From contig JASLMY010000068.1 in NCBI GenBank assembly GCA_030746295.1, forward strand, positions 1-20,322: DNA of 20,322 nucleotides, written 5' to 3'. Position numbers and translations under genes: made by a program. Numbering within the stretch: the first letter of the stretch is position 1; each line of letters begins with the position of its first letter. Positions 6,120 through 13,641 of this stretch are shown one piece after another. The DNA comes from Alphaproteobacteria bacterium (GTDB taxonomy: Bacteria; Pseudomonadota; Alphaproteobacteria; GCA-2731375). Below the pieces are notes generated by a model, which did no database searches, was not told the origin of the DNA, and saw nothing but the letters and a program-made list of their open reading frames with translations.

Positions 6120-7859
6120 TTAACCCGAGAAGAAGGCAGCGACGAGCGGCATGGCGTCCTGCCCGTTGACCAGAACCTTCCCCTCGCGCGTGACCTGGAA
6201 GTTGTAGATATAGGTGCGGCCGTCGCCGGAAATCTTGCCGAAATGCTTCAGCAAGGCCGGCAGCGACGACGGCGGCGCACCCTGCGGCCGCCTCGGGCCG
6301 TTCTTCAGATAGGCGTCGATCAGAGTGTCGAGACCGAGGATCGTGAGGCCGACATCGCCGGCCAAGCCCCAGACGGCCTGGGCGTCGGCGCTGAGCACGC
6401 CGCCGAGCCCGATCTCCAGTGTCGGGGCTTCGAAGCGCCCGTCCTCGATCCGAAGCTCGGTTCGGGCCTCCGAGAGCGCCATTCGCAGTTGGTTCAAAAC
6501 GTCACCCTGGGAGCCGACCTCGCCGAAGAACATGTACTCCAAAACCGCTGCGACGCCGCTCTGGAGAAGGGTGGCGATCGGCAGGCGCACGAAGGCGAAG
6601 CGGATCTTGGCCTCACGGGGCGCGAGCTCTGGTACTTCTGGCGGCGTGCCCTTCAGGCCGCCGTGGTCGTACGACATGTTCAACGAGGCCAATGCCTGGT
6701 CCAGACCGTCTAGCCCCAGTCGATAGTTGGCGCTCGCCAGTCGGATCGGCTCCTGACTCGGTCGCTCGACGGCCAGATCCTCGAGGTTGAACTCGACCGC
6801 GATCCCGGAAAGCAACTGCTCGAGTGCCTGAATGGTCTGCTCGGGCGTCTGTTGTCCCTGGGCGACGGCCCGCGAGATGGCCGCGTAGCGGACCATGTCG
6901 AGGCGGTCGACGATGGTGCGAAAGCCGAATTTGCCGAGGCTGAAACGCTCCTCGTTCCCATTCATGACCTCGACCCCTTGCACGTCGAATACGACGGGAC
7001 CGGACCAGCGCTCCTCGTTTTCCTTCATGTCCGAGCGCATGGCGACGCTGGAGATACGCGCGACCTTGTGGCCCTTCGGATCGACGACCGCCAGGTCGCG
7101 CCAATCGAAGTCGAAATCGACGACGATCTCGAGGTCGCGGTCCCACAGCATGCTGTTGGTCTGCTGCCCGATGGTGATCTCGGCCGATTGCTCCTCGCCA
7201 GGCTCGCGACCGTAGATCGTCGTCGGCAGGAGGAAGCCGATCTGATAGTAGCGTTCGCCCTGTCGGGTGATGCGGGCGCCGACGTCGCCGATGTCTATCT
7301 GCTTGCCGTCGTTGTCCAACAAGACGATGGCGTAGACGTCGACCTCGAATCCGTCCGAGACCTCGGTGACGGCGACCTTGTCGTAGCTGAGCTGACCCGA
7401 GCGCATCTGCAGGTTCGCCTGCCGCATCAGCTCGTGCACCAGTGCTTCGATCTGCTCGCGCTCGCTCAAGGCGCGCGGCGGGGGCGCTGGAAGTTGCGCG
7501 GCGGTCGCCGGCCGCGTTCCGGTCGGGGCGGCGGCCGGTGGCTCCGGCTCCGGCTCCGGCTCGAGCTTCGCCAGTACCGCCCTGAGAGCGGCGGCGGCCG
7601 GCGCGTAGTCGGCCTTGGCCGCCCGCTCGTACCAGCCTTTGGCCTGCTCCAGGTCCTTCTCCATGCCCAGGCCCTGCTCGTAGAGGATGCCGAGGCTGTA
7701 CTGGGCGCGGGGATCGCCCGCCTCGGCGAGCGGGCGCCAAGCCTCGAGGGCGCCCTTGTAGTCGCCGCTGGAGAAATAGGCCTGCCCATCGCCGAAATTG
7801 GCCCAGGCGGGCAGCCACAGAAGGGCGAAGAGTATCGGCAGGAAAGCGAGACGGCGCAT
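6120..7859 (-). CDS. Exported Sel1-repeat protein with long unrecognised C-terminal region
   Basis: 579 residues. ATG 7859 begins a signal peptide (MRRLAFLPILFALLWLPAWA, cleavage near 20). A GGGAG RBS is present, and the 22-residue open extension upstream looks non-coding. Residues about 24-90 form a TPR/Sel1 unit (GDPRAQYSLGILYEQGLG followed by QAKGWYERAA), usually a protein-binding module. A Glu-Pro and Ala-Pro-rich linker (about 98-125) leads to some 450 residues that look beta-strand-rich, with repeated short strands such as VFDVQGVEV, FSLGKFGFRT, and a close containing KVLVNGQDAMPL. The C-terminal part faintly recalls YdgA/DUF945-type periplasmic proteins, but I cannot claim homology. 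It is probably a periplasmic or envelope protein of unknown role. Confidence 0.78.
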   Translation of the reverse strand: MRRLAFLPILFALLWLPAWANFGDGQAYFSSGDYKGALEAWRPLAEAGDPRAQYSLGILYEQGLGMEKDLEQAKGWYERAAKADYAPAAAALRAVLAKLEPEPEPEPPAAAPTGTRPATAAQLPAPPPRALSEREQIEALVHELMRQANLQMRSGQLSYDKVAVTEVSDGFEVDVYAIVLLDNDGKQIDIGDVGARITRQGERYYQIGFLLPTTIYGREPGEEQSAEITIGQQTNSMLWDRDLEIVVDFDFDWRDLAVVDPKGHKVARISSVAMRSDMKENEERWSGPVVFDVQGVEVMNGNEERFSLGKFGFRTIVDRLDMVRYAAISRAVAQGQQTPEQTIQALEQLLSGIAVEFNLEDLAVERPSQEPIRLASANYRLGLDGLDQALASLNMSYDHGGLKGTPPEVPELAPREAKIRFAFVRLPIATLLQSGVAAVLEYMFFGEVGSQGDVLNQLRMALSEARTELRIEDGRFEAPTLEIGLGGVLSADAQAVWGLAGDVGLTILGLDTLIDAYLKNGPRRPQGAPPSSLPALLKHFGKISGDGRTYIYNFQVTREGKVLVNGQDAMPLVAAFFSG

Positions 7860-7958
7860 GGTGAATGTTCTCCCGAGCTTGGGGTCCACTGGGCTTCGAT
7901 TCGCCTGCTGGCGGAGTCTACGCATAAGAGAACGAGGGGCGCCAGGCCATCACCTGAC

Positions 7959-7975
7959 CGGCCGACAGCCGGCCG
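7959..7975 (-). terminator. Hairpin downstream of the acidic-protein gene
   Basis: CGGCCG, a 5-base loop, then CGGCCG: a 6-bp GC stem, 111 bases past the stop of the gene at 8087-8599 on the minus strand and before the Sel1 gene. No U-run follows, so termination is doubtful. The rest of the 227-base gap (7860-8086) shows no gene and no clear promoter. Confidence 0.22.
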
Positions 7976-8086
7976 CGCTACCGAGCGCCGGCCCCAGGCT
8001 CGCGACGGTGACGTCTTCCCACCGATCGGGAACGGCAGGAGTAGCGTCCATGGGCCGCTTCCAGTCTCTTGCCTGGAGCGGCGCTA

Positions 8087-8599
8087 TCAGGCTGTCGTAT
8101 CCGATTCCTCGAGAAGCGTTTCGAGCAGGCTCGCATCCGAGGTCTCCTCGGCGCCTTCGGCCGTCGCCTCGAGCAATGCTTCGGCCAGGCTCAGCTCTGG
8201 CGCGACCTCGCCGGCAGGCCCGGCTTCGCCGTTCTCGACGGCGGCGTCGTCGCTGCCACCCGCCTCGCTCGCGGCGGCCGCGTCGGTCTCCGGCGCGTCG
8301 CTCCGGGCTGTCTGGAACAGCGAATCGGTGTCCAGGCCCCGCGCGATCTGCGAGACCAGCTGACCGAAGTTCTTGCCGCCGAAGCTGGCACCGAGCGACT
8401 GGTACTCTGCCATCATGGCCCGCGCCGCGTGGGCCGGGGATTGGGCGCTCTTGCCCCCGCGCGCGTCCGAAACCTGGACCACGACGCTCGGGCTTTCGCT
8501 CTCGCCGTCGTGCGCGGGCGCCGGACTCGGCGCGGGCGCCGCGGGTTTGTGCGTGCCGTGCGTCGGTGGCGCTTGCAGCGGAAGCTTGTCGATCTTCAT
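8087..8599 (-). CDS. Small acidic, low-complexity protein of unknown function
   Basis: 170 residues from ATG 8599, which has GGAGAGGG upstream. The frame is open to 8749, but the extension has no RBS and looks like spacer. There are three parts. Residues 1-45 are Pro/Ala/His-rich and probably disordered. A more ordered block (about 60-95) reads HAARAMMAEYQSLGASFGGK and then FGQLVSQIARGLDTDSLFQ. The tail is strongly acidic, Ala/Glu-rich, and contains two similar amphipathic motifs, SLAEALLEAT and SLLETLLEES. There is no signal peptide or membrane segment. I do not recognise the family. Chaperone-like, secreted-substrate or structural linker roles are all possible, none supported. It stands alone between the exporter gene and the Sel1 gene. 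Confidence 0.6.
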   Translation of the reverse strand: MKIDKLPLQAPPTHGTHKPAAPAPSPAPAHDGESESPSVVVQVSDARGGKSAQSPAHAARAMMAEYQSLGASFGGKNFGQLVSQIARGLDTDSLFQTARSDAPETDAAAASEAGGSDDAAVENGEAGPAGEVAPELSLAEALLEATAEGAEETSDASLLETLLEESDTTA

Positions 8600-8783
8600 G
8601 GGAACCCTCTCCACGTTTCGGGGTGCCTGCAATCCATGCACCGAGCATGCCAGTCCTGGTACCTCATAAAGGCCCGAGATTAAGGAATTCTTGCCCGTCC
8701 GAGTCGTGCCGCGGCAAGGCGGCGCGGCAAAGCTTGCCCAGCCCGCCACTATTCGACGGATTCTACCACCTCGCCGGGCGCCT
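8600..8783. other. Intergenic gap, no gene seen
   Basis: 184 bases between the exporter stop and the acidic-protein start. It holds the acidic gene's RBS and an AT-richer patch at about 8660-8695 that could include its promoter, but no convincing -35/-10 pair was found. Confidence 0.4.
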
Positions 8784-10313
8784 TCAGGTACTCGGCCGCT
8801 GGCGCATCGGTGGCTTGACGAGAAACACCAACAGCAGGATCGACAGCGAGGCGATGGTGTAGAGGCCGAAGGCGTTCAGATAGCCGATCATCAACGCCTG
8901 CCGCTGGATCTCGCCGCTCAGCGCCGCCAGACCCGGTGTGGTGTCCGGGTTCCACTGTCCCAGGATGGTGGGGTAGAGCAGGGATTCGTTGTAGGGGGTG
9001 ATGAACTCGGTCATGCCAGCGTAGTTGGCCGTCGCGGTTCGGATCACGGTGGTGACGCTGAGCGAGATGAAGACGCTGGAGCCGATGTTGCGCAGCAAGT
9101 GGTAGACGGCCGAGGTCTCCGCCAGGTCTTCCGACTCGATCGTGGCGAAGGTGGCGACCGTCAGCGGCACCCATATCAGGCCGACCGAGATGCCTTGCAC
9201 GAAGCTCGTCAAGGCGACGTCGGCGGCGGTGACGTTGATGTCGAAGCTGGCCATGTACCAGCCCGACAGCGCTTGCGCGACGAAGCCGACGGTGATGCCG
9301 ACGCGGGGGTCGAGGCGGCCGACGAAGATCGCCAGGAAGAAGCCCAACGTCGCGCCGGCACCGCGAAAGGCCAGCAGCGTGCCGATGATCGAGTCCGGAT
9401 AGCCCATCAGGTTTTGCAGCATCGGCGGCAGCAGGATCATCGGCGTGAAGTTCAGCATTCCGTATATCGTGACCAGGATCAGCCCCAGGCTGTAGTTCCG
9501 GTTCAGAAAGCGGCGCGGGTTCAGGAACGGCTCTTCCGTCGTCAGGATGTGGACGGTGAAGACGTAGAAGGCGATTACCGCCAGCGCTGCTTCGATATTG
9601 ATCTCGACCGAATTGAACCAGTCGAGCCGCTGGCCCCGATCCAGCATCAGTTGCAGGGCCACGACCGCCACTGAAAGGGAGAGGAAGCCGGTCCAGTCCA
9701 GACGCACGGCCGTTGCGTGCCGACGCGGCTCCTTCAACACCAGCCAGAGAGCGAGATGTGCCAGCACGCCCGCCGGCACCAACATGAAGAAGGCCCAGCG
9801 CCAGTTCAAAAGCTCGGACAGAAAGCCGCCGAGCGTCGGCCCGATAATCGGCCCGACGACGACGCTCATGCCGAAGATCGCGGTCGCCTTCTGGTGCTGG
9901 TGCTTGGGGAAGATATCGAGGATGGTGGCCTGCGCCAGCGGAATGAGCGGTGCCCCAAAGCCGCCCTGGGCGATCCGGTAGAGCACCAGCGGCACCAGGG
10001 AATCGGCGATGCCGCAAAGAAAGGTCGAGACGGTGAAGGCGCCGATGCAGTAGAGCATCACCTTGCGGCGGCCGAACTTCGCCGTCAGCCAGCCGCTCAT
10101 CGGTGTCACTACCGCGGTCGCCAGGATGTTGAAGGTGACGACCCAGGCGATCTGGTCTTGCGTCGCCGACAGCGTGCCCTGCATCTGCGGCAAGATCACC
10201 GAGACCACCAGGATCGTCGTGGCGTAAAGCGTCGTCGCCAGCGTCACCGCGAACAGGGTCGACCAACGCATGAAGGCCGACATGCCGTCGTCCGCGGTGG
10301 CGACCTCGCTCAT
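8784..10313 (-). CDS. emrB: EmrB-type drug/solute exporter (MFS, DHA2 family)
   Basis: 509 residues, the expected size for a 14-helix DHA2 major-facilitator exporter. Motif A is GWLTAKFGRRK at 74-84, antiporter motif C is GPIIGPTLGG at 154-163, and NWRWAFFMLVP at 170-180 is typical of EmrB-like members. These are inner-membrane proton-driven exporters, usually working with an EmrA-like fusion protein and an outer-membrane channel. No emrA partner is visible here, so the protein may act alone or borrow one. It begins 32 bases after the amidase gene on the same strand, which suggests co-transcription and perhaps export of the amidase's substrate or product (inference). Its RBS is weak. Confidence 0.9.
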   Translation of the reverse strand: MSEVATADDGMSAFMRWSTLFAVTLATTLYATTILVVSVILPQMQGTLSATQDQIAWVVTFNILATAVVTPMSGWLTAKFGRRKVMLYCIGAFTVSTFLCGIADSLVPLVLYRIAQGGFGAPLIPLAQATILDIFPKHQHQKATAIFGMSVVVGPIIGPTLGGFLSELLNWRWAFFMLVPAGVLAHLALWLVLKEPRRHATAVRLDWTGFLSLSVAVVALQLMLDRGQRLDWFNSVEINIEAALAVIAFYVFTVHILTTEEPFLNPRRFLNRNYSLGLILVTIYGMLNFTPMILLPPMLQNLMGYPDSIIGTLLAFRGAGATLGFFLAIFVGRLDPRVGITVGFVAQALSGWYMASFDINVTAADVALTSFVQGISVGLIWVPLTVATFATIESEDLAETSAVYHLLRNIGSSVFISLSVTTVIRTATANYAGMTEFITPYNESLLYPTILGQWNPDTTPGLAALSGEIQRQALMIGYLNAFGLYTIASLSILLLVFLVKPPMRQRPST

Positions 10314-10345
10314 GATTTACGGTCTGGAAATCGGCATGGCGCCGG

Positions 10346-11770
10346 CTACTCAGGGCTGGCGAGAGGCGGCGTTCGCCGATGCCAGACCGTCGCCCGTTGA
10401 TAGGCGTGGCCGATCCGGAACAGCATCGCCTCCTGGAAAGGCCGGCCCACCAGTTGGAAAGCCACCGGCAAGCCATCGGCGCTGAACCCCGCCGGCAGGC
10501 TGAGCGCCGGCAGGCCAAGGTAATTCATCGGCCGGGTGAGACCCGTCAGGCTCAGCAGCAATTGGGGCAGGGTCTCGCTGTCGCCGATGTCGCTCTCGTC
10601 GATGCGGGGTGCGGGCACCGCCACCGTCGGCAAGTGCAGGACCTCGGCCTCGGCGAAGACCGCTTGGGCGAACTCGTCGAGAATTCGGGCCCGGGCACTC
10701 AGCGCCTCGATGTAGCGGGTCGCCGGGATCATGTGCCCGACCTCCATCCGCCGGCGGACCTGAGGCGAATAGTCCTGCCGGCGGGTGCGGATCCACTGCC
10801 GGTGGCTCGCCGCCGCCTCGGCCCGCGAGACGATGTTGGAAAGGGCGCTCAGCTCGGCCGGGTCGGGCAGGTCGACCTCGACCGTCTCGGCCCCGAGGTC
10901 GGTCAGGACGGCAAGACTTTCGGCGCTGGCGGCCGCGACCTCGGGCACGACCTCGATGCTGCCGTAGGTTCGGGCAACGGCGATCGTGGTGCCGGCAATG
11001 CCGGCCTCCAGGCTGGCCTCGTAGTCGTCGACCGGGCGCCGGCTCGAGGTCGGGTCGCGGGGGTCGTGGCCGGCGATGACGGCGGTCAGCCGGGCGCAGT
11101 CGGCCACCGTGCGAGTCAAAGGCCCGAAGCAGTCGGTGGAGAAGGAGAGCGGCAGTCCGCCGTGGCGGCTGATCCGCGCTTGCGTCGGCTTCAGCCCCAC
11201 GAGACCGTTGAGGGCCGCCGGAATCCGCACCGAGCCGCCCGTGTCCGAGCCGAGCGTGCCATAGACGAGCCGCGCCGCCACCGCCGAGCCCGAGCCGGAG
11301 GAGGAGCCGCCGGTGACGTGCGCCGGGTTCCAGGGGTTGTGGCAATCGCCGAAGTGGATGTTGTGTCCCGTCGGCCCGTTTGCGAACTCCGACATGTTCA
11401 GGCCGCCGAGATCGAGCGCGCCGGCCGCATCGAGCCGCGTCAGAACGGTGGCGGTGATCTCGGGCCGGAAGTCGCGCCGGATCGCCGAGCCGCAGGTCGA
11501 GACCCGGCCGGCCCGGTAGAACATGTCCTTGTGCGCCAGCGGCACGCCGTGCAAGGGGCCGACCGCCTCGCCCTTGGCCAGGCGTGCATCGGCCGCTCGC
11601 GCCGCGGCCAACGCTGCCTCCGCCTGCAGCGAGATGAAGCAGTTCAACACCGGCTGCAGCCGCTCGATGCGGGCGAGGCTGGCCTCCGTCACCTCGAGGG
11701 ATGAGATCTCCTTGGCGGCGATGGCGGCGGCCGCCTCCGTCAGGCTCAATGTTGCGATATCCTCGCTCAT
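10346..11770 (-). CDS. Amidase-signature family amidase
   Basis: 474 residues with the Ser-cisSer-Lys triad of the amidase signature family: Lys81 in LAHKDMF, the cis-serine in GGSSSGSGSA (154-163), and the nucleophile Ser180 in GSDTGGSVRIP. The family hydrolyses or transfers amide nitrogen. GatA is a close relative, but no gatB or gatC is nearby, and the neighbours argue for a stand-alone catabolic amidase. The substrate is unknown. It is divergent from the PuuE-like gene across 107 bases, so the two are probably co-regulated. A decayed copy of its first codons is found at 13370-13426, where MSDEIAMPS matches this gene's MSEDIATLS. It is followed by the exporter gene. Confidence 0.9.
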   Translation of the reverse strand: MSEDIATLSLTEAAAAIAAKEISSLEVTEASLARIERLQPVLNCFISLQAEAALAAARAADARLAKGEAVGPLHGVPLAHKDMFYRAGRVSTCGSAIRRDFRPEITATVLTRLDAAGALDLGGLNMSEFANGPTGHNIHFGDCHNPWNPAHVTGGSSSGSGSAVAARLVYGTLGSDTGGSVRIPAALNGLVGLKPTQARISRHGGLPLSFSTDCFGPLTRTVADCARLTAVIAGHDPRDPTSSRRPVDDYEASLEAGIAGTTIAVARTYGSIEVVPEVAAASAESLAVLTDLGAETVEVDLPDPAELSALSNIVSRAEAAASHRQWIRTRRQDYSPQVRRRMEVGHMIPATRYIEALSARARILDEFAQAVFAEAEVLHLPTVAVPAPRIDESDIGDSETLPQLLLSLTGLTRPMNYLGLPALSLPAGFSADGLPVAFQLVGRPFQEAMLFRIGHAYQRATVWHRRTPPLASPE

Positions 11771-11816
11771 GATTGGAGTCTCCCGGCTGGGCCCTTCGAG
11801 CGCAAGGCCGAGGCAC

Positions 11817-11845
11817 CTGAATTCGCTGTGGAAATCGCCTATGCT
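11817..11845 (+). promoter_or_regulatory. Promoter of the PuuE-like gene
   Basis: CTGAAT (11817-11822), a 17-base spacer, TATGCT (11840-11845), 32 bases before the ATG. The same pair, CTGATT-17-TATACT, is kept in the decayed copy at 13473-13501, which is comparative support for its being functional. The promoter of the divergent amidase must share this 107-base region, but I could not assign it. Confidence 0.55.
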
Positions 11846-11877
11846 GTCGGCGTGGGCCGCGTCGAGGGGAGGGGAAT

Positions 11878-12810
11878 ATGGAACTCGTCGACCAGGATGT
11901 GCCCGGACCGAGGCGCGACTACATCGGCTATGGCCGTGATGTGCCGCGCGTCCGCTGGCCCGATGGGGCCCGCGTCGCCGTCAGCTTCGTGCTCAACTAC
12001 GAAGAGGGCTCGGAGGTCGCCATGCCGGCCGGCGACGGCCGCAGCGAGGCCGCGCTCGGCGAGCTCGCTTATCAGATGGCGCCCGAATACCGCGATCTCG
12101 CCATCGAGTCGGTCTACGAGTACGGCTCCCGAGCCGGTGTCTGGCGGCTGCAGCGGCTCTTCGACGAGTTCCGCATACCGATCACTTTCTTTGCCGCCGC
12201 GGTGGCGCTGGAGCGCAATCCCGAGGCCGCCGCTTGGCTCGCCGAGGCGGGGCACGAGCCCTGCTCGCACGGCTGGCGCTGGGAGGAGGTCTGGACCCTC
12301 GGCCGGGACCAGGAGAAGGCCCATATCGAGGCCGCAATTAGATCCATCGAAGCGACCTGCGGCGTCCGGCCGAAGGGTTGGTACTGCCGCTACGGCCCCT
12401 CGGTGCATACCCGCGAGCTGTTGGTGGAGGAGGGCGGCTTCGTCTACGATTCCGACGCCTACAACGACGACCTGCCCTATTACGTCGAGGTCCAGGGACA
12501 CCGACATCTCGTCGTCCCCTACACCTTCACCTACAACGACGCCCGCTTCGTCGCCCCCCAGGGTTACGGCTCGCCCGGCGACTTCGCCGACACGGTCAAG
12601 CGCGGCTTCGACCAGCTTTGGGAGGAAGGCGAGACCCACCCGCGGATGATGTCGATCGGCCTGCACCCGCGCCTCGTCGGCCAGGCGGCCCGCAGTGCCG
12701 CCCTGCGCGAGGTCATCCAACACATGGGCGACAAGGGCCAAGTCTGGTTCGCCCGCCGCCTCGACATCGCCGAGTGGTGGCACAAACACCACGAGAGCTT
12801 TGAGCGCTGA
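11878..12810 (+). CDS. puuE: PuuE-like allantoinase / polysaccharide deacetylase family protein
   Basis: 310 residues. It aligns by eye along its whole length with the PuuE branch of the NodB/polysaccharide deacetylase superfamily: DYIGYGRDVP near the start, VLNYEEGSE (38-46), ESVYEYGSRAGVWRL (77-91), GHEPCSHGWRW (125-135), a YDSDAYNDDLPYY segment, MMSIGLHPRL, and a VWFARRLDIA..WH end. Characterised PuuE is a metal-independent allantoinase that opens allantoin to allantoate in purine breakdown. Family relatives act on other cyclic amides or are uncharacterised, and no uricase or allantoicase gene is visible here, so the substrate should be treated as open. There is no signal peptide, so it is cytoplasmic. 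The ATG follows GAGGGGAGGGGAAT. Confidence 0.83.
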   Translation: MELVDQDVPGPRRDYIGYGRDVPRVRWPDGARVAVSFVLNYEEGSEVAMPAGDGRSEAALGELAYQMAPEYRDLAIESVYEYGSRAGVWRLQRLFDEFRIPITFFAAAVALERNPEAAAWLAEAGHEPCSHGWRWEEVWTLGRDQEKAHIEAAIRSIEATCGVRPKGWYCRYGPSVHTRELLVEEGGFVYDSDAYNDDLPYYVEVQGHRHLVVPYTFTYNDARFVAPQGYGSPGDFADTVKRGFDQLWEEGETHPRMMSIGLHPRLVGQAARSAALREVIQHMGDKGQVWFARRLDIAEWWHKHHESFER

Positions 12811-12834
12811 GGGAGCCGCCCCCCGAAGTTGCGC

Positions 12835-13209
12835 CTAGGAGCCGCTGTCGTCCAGGTCGATGAGGTAGGCGACGATCGCCTCGATCTCCCCATCCGAGAG
12901 CTGGAAGTCGGGCATAGAGGTGTTCCGTTTGATGTCGCGTGGGGCGCGTAACCAAAGCCGCAAGGAGACGGCGTCAAGACGTTCGGTAACCCCCGCTAGG
13001 CTCGGACCCTTGGATTTTCCTGCCTTGCCGATGAAGTGGCACTGCCGGCAATCGTACTTCTCGACGACCGACATGCCCGCGCTCACTGGTTCCGTGAGGT
13101 CGACGGGCTTGGCGAGATTGAGCCACCAGCGCGGTGGAAACAGCCAAATCCAAAGGAAGACGATGACGGCGAGGGTCACCGCGCCAAAGATCGATCGTGA
13201 GAGCGTCAT
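12835..13209 (-). CDS. Membrane-anchored class I cytochrome c
   Basis: 124 residues. One hydrophobic helix (about 7-25) anchors or exports the protein. The haem site is CRQCH (54-58), and Met99 in NTSMPDF is the likely sixth ligand. The GPSLAG segment after the haem site and the closing LSDGEIEAIVAYLIDL helix are typical of small monohaem cytochromes c. The likely role is periplasmic electron transfer, with the partner unknown. It is convergent with the PuuE-like gene (24 bases between stops) and isolated from other respiratory genes. It sits between the intact amidase/puuE control region and its decayed copy. Confidence 0.88.
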   Translation of the reverse strand: MTLSRSIFGAVTLAVIVFLWIWLFPPRWWLNLAKPVDLTEPVSAGMSVVEKYDCRQCHFIGKAGKSKGPSLAGVTERLDAVSLRLWLRAPRDIKRNTSMPDFQLSDGEIEAIVAYLIDLDDSGS

Positions 13210-13369
13210 TGGGCTATCCCGAGGAGCTGTTGCCGATCCTTGTCGATGAACTGACGTGAAATTGGCGGCCCCTTGGCGGTGATCCCCATTCGACCGCCTG
13301 CGCCAGGGTTCCCTCGTCGCTACTTGGTAGCCTGATGAAATGCGATTCGATCCGCCTGGAGATGCATCA

Positions 13370-13426
13370 TGTACGACGCGGAGATAGGGCGGTGGTCTGG
13401 CTCGGCATTGCGATCTCGTCGCTCAT
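13370..13426 (-). pseudogene. Relic 5' end of an amidase gene
   Basis: From ATG 13426 the minus strand reads MSDEIAMPSQTTALSPRRT and then TGA. The intact amidase starts MSEDIATLSLTEAAAAI. The first nine residues differ at only four positions, and the nucleotide match is closer still (ATGAGCGA.GA.ATCGCAA). No amidase body follows. Together with the matching upstream region and the divergent puuE fragment, this is a decayed duplicate. Confidence 0.65.
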
Positions 13427-13472
13427 GGCCCAAGTCTCCGGTCCTGCCCCTCCGGGCGCATGGCCGGGAAGC

Positions 13473-13501
13473 CTGATTTCATCGCGAAAACCGCATATAC
13501 T
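13473..13501 (+). promoter_or_regulatory. Relic copy of the puuE promoter
   Basis: CTGATT (13473-13478), 17 bases, TATACT (13496-13501), aligned without gaps to the intact promoter at 11817-11845. The -10 is closer to consensus than the intact one. It could still be active and drive the membrane-protein gene at 13642, about 140 bases downstream (inference). Confidence 0.5.
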
Positions 13502-13534
13502 GTCGCGGCCGGTCGCGTCGAGCGGGAACGCAGG

Positions 13535-13605
13535 ATGGCGCTCCGCGACCGACCGGTGCCCGGGCCGAAGCGCGAGCGCGTTGGCTAGCGCCGCCGGATG
13601 CCGCG
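13535..13605 (+). pseudogene. Relic 5' end of a puuE-like gene
   Basis: From ATG 13535 the frame reads MALRDRPVPGPKRERVG and then TAG at 13586-13588. The intact gene starts MELVDQDVPGPRRDYIG followed by Tyr (TAT), so the stop sits exactly at the Tyr codon. Nine of 17 residues are identical. Weak nucleotide similarity continues to about 13605 and then ends, with nothing of the enzyme body left. Confidence 0.65.
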
Positions 13606-13641
13606 CGGAGCCCCCGTCGAGCCAATGCTGGGGGACATGAG

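Larger units (their letters stand above)
13210..13641. other. 432-base gap holding a decayed copy of the amidase/puuE control region
   Basis: No intact gene. Bases 13370-13605 are the relic described in separate entries. Bases 13210-13369 should hold the cytochrome c promoter, but nothing specific was recognised. An open frame at 13335-13640 (plus) is not convincing as a gene. Confidence 0.7.

Noticed and set aside
7540..7570. Short GGCTCC-type tandem repeat (Glu-Pro linker of the Sel1 protein) as a DNA repeat element
   Set aside because: It is in frame and encodes a Glu-Pro linker, so it needs no further explanation.
8749..10518. 589-codon minus-strand frame overlapping the exporter
   Set aside because: Translation is Arg/Ala/Pro/His-rich without membrane segments. 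The overlapping 509-residue frame has clear EmrB motifs.
10346..11770. Assignment of the amidase as GatA
   Set aside because: It has the same family signature, but no gatB or gatC partner, and its neighbours are an exporter and a PuuE-like gene.
11839..12792. 317-codon minus-strand frame opposite the PuuE-like gene
   Set aside because: No recognisable domain, while the plus-strand frame matches PuuE along its whole length.
13335..13640. 101-codon plus-strand frame before the membrane-protein gene
   Set aside because: No RBS or domain. It runs through the relic control region out of the relic frames and is better explained as chance.
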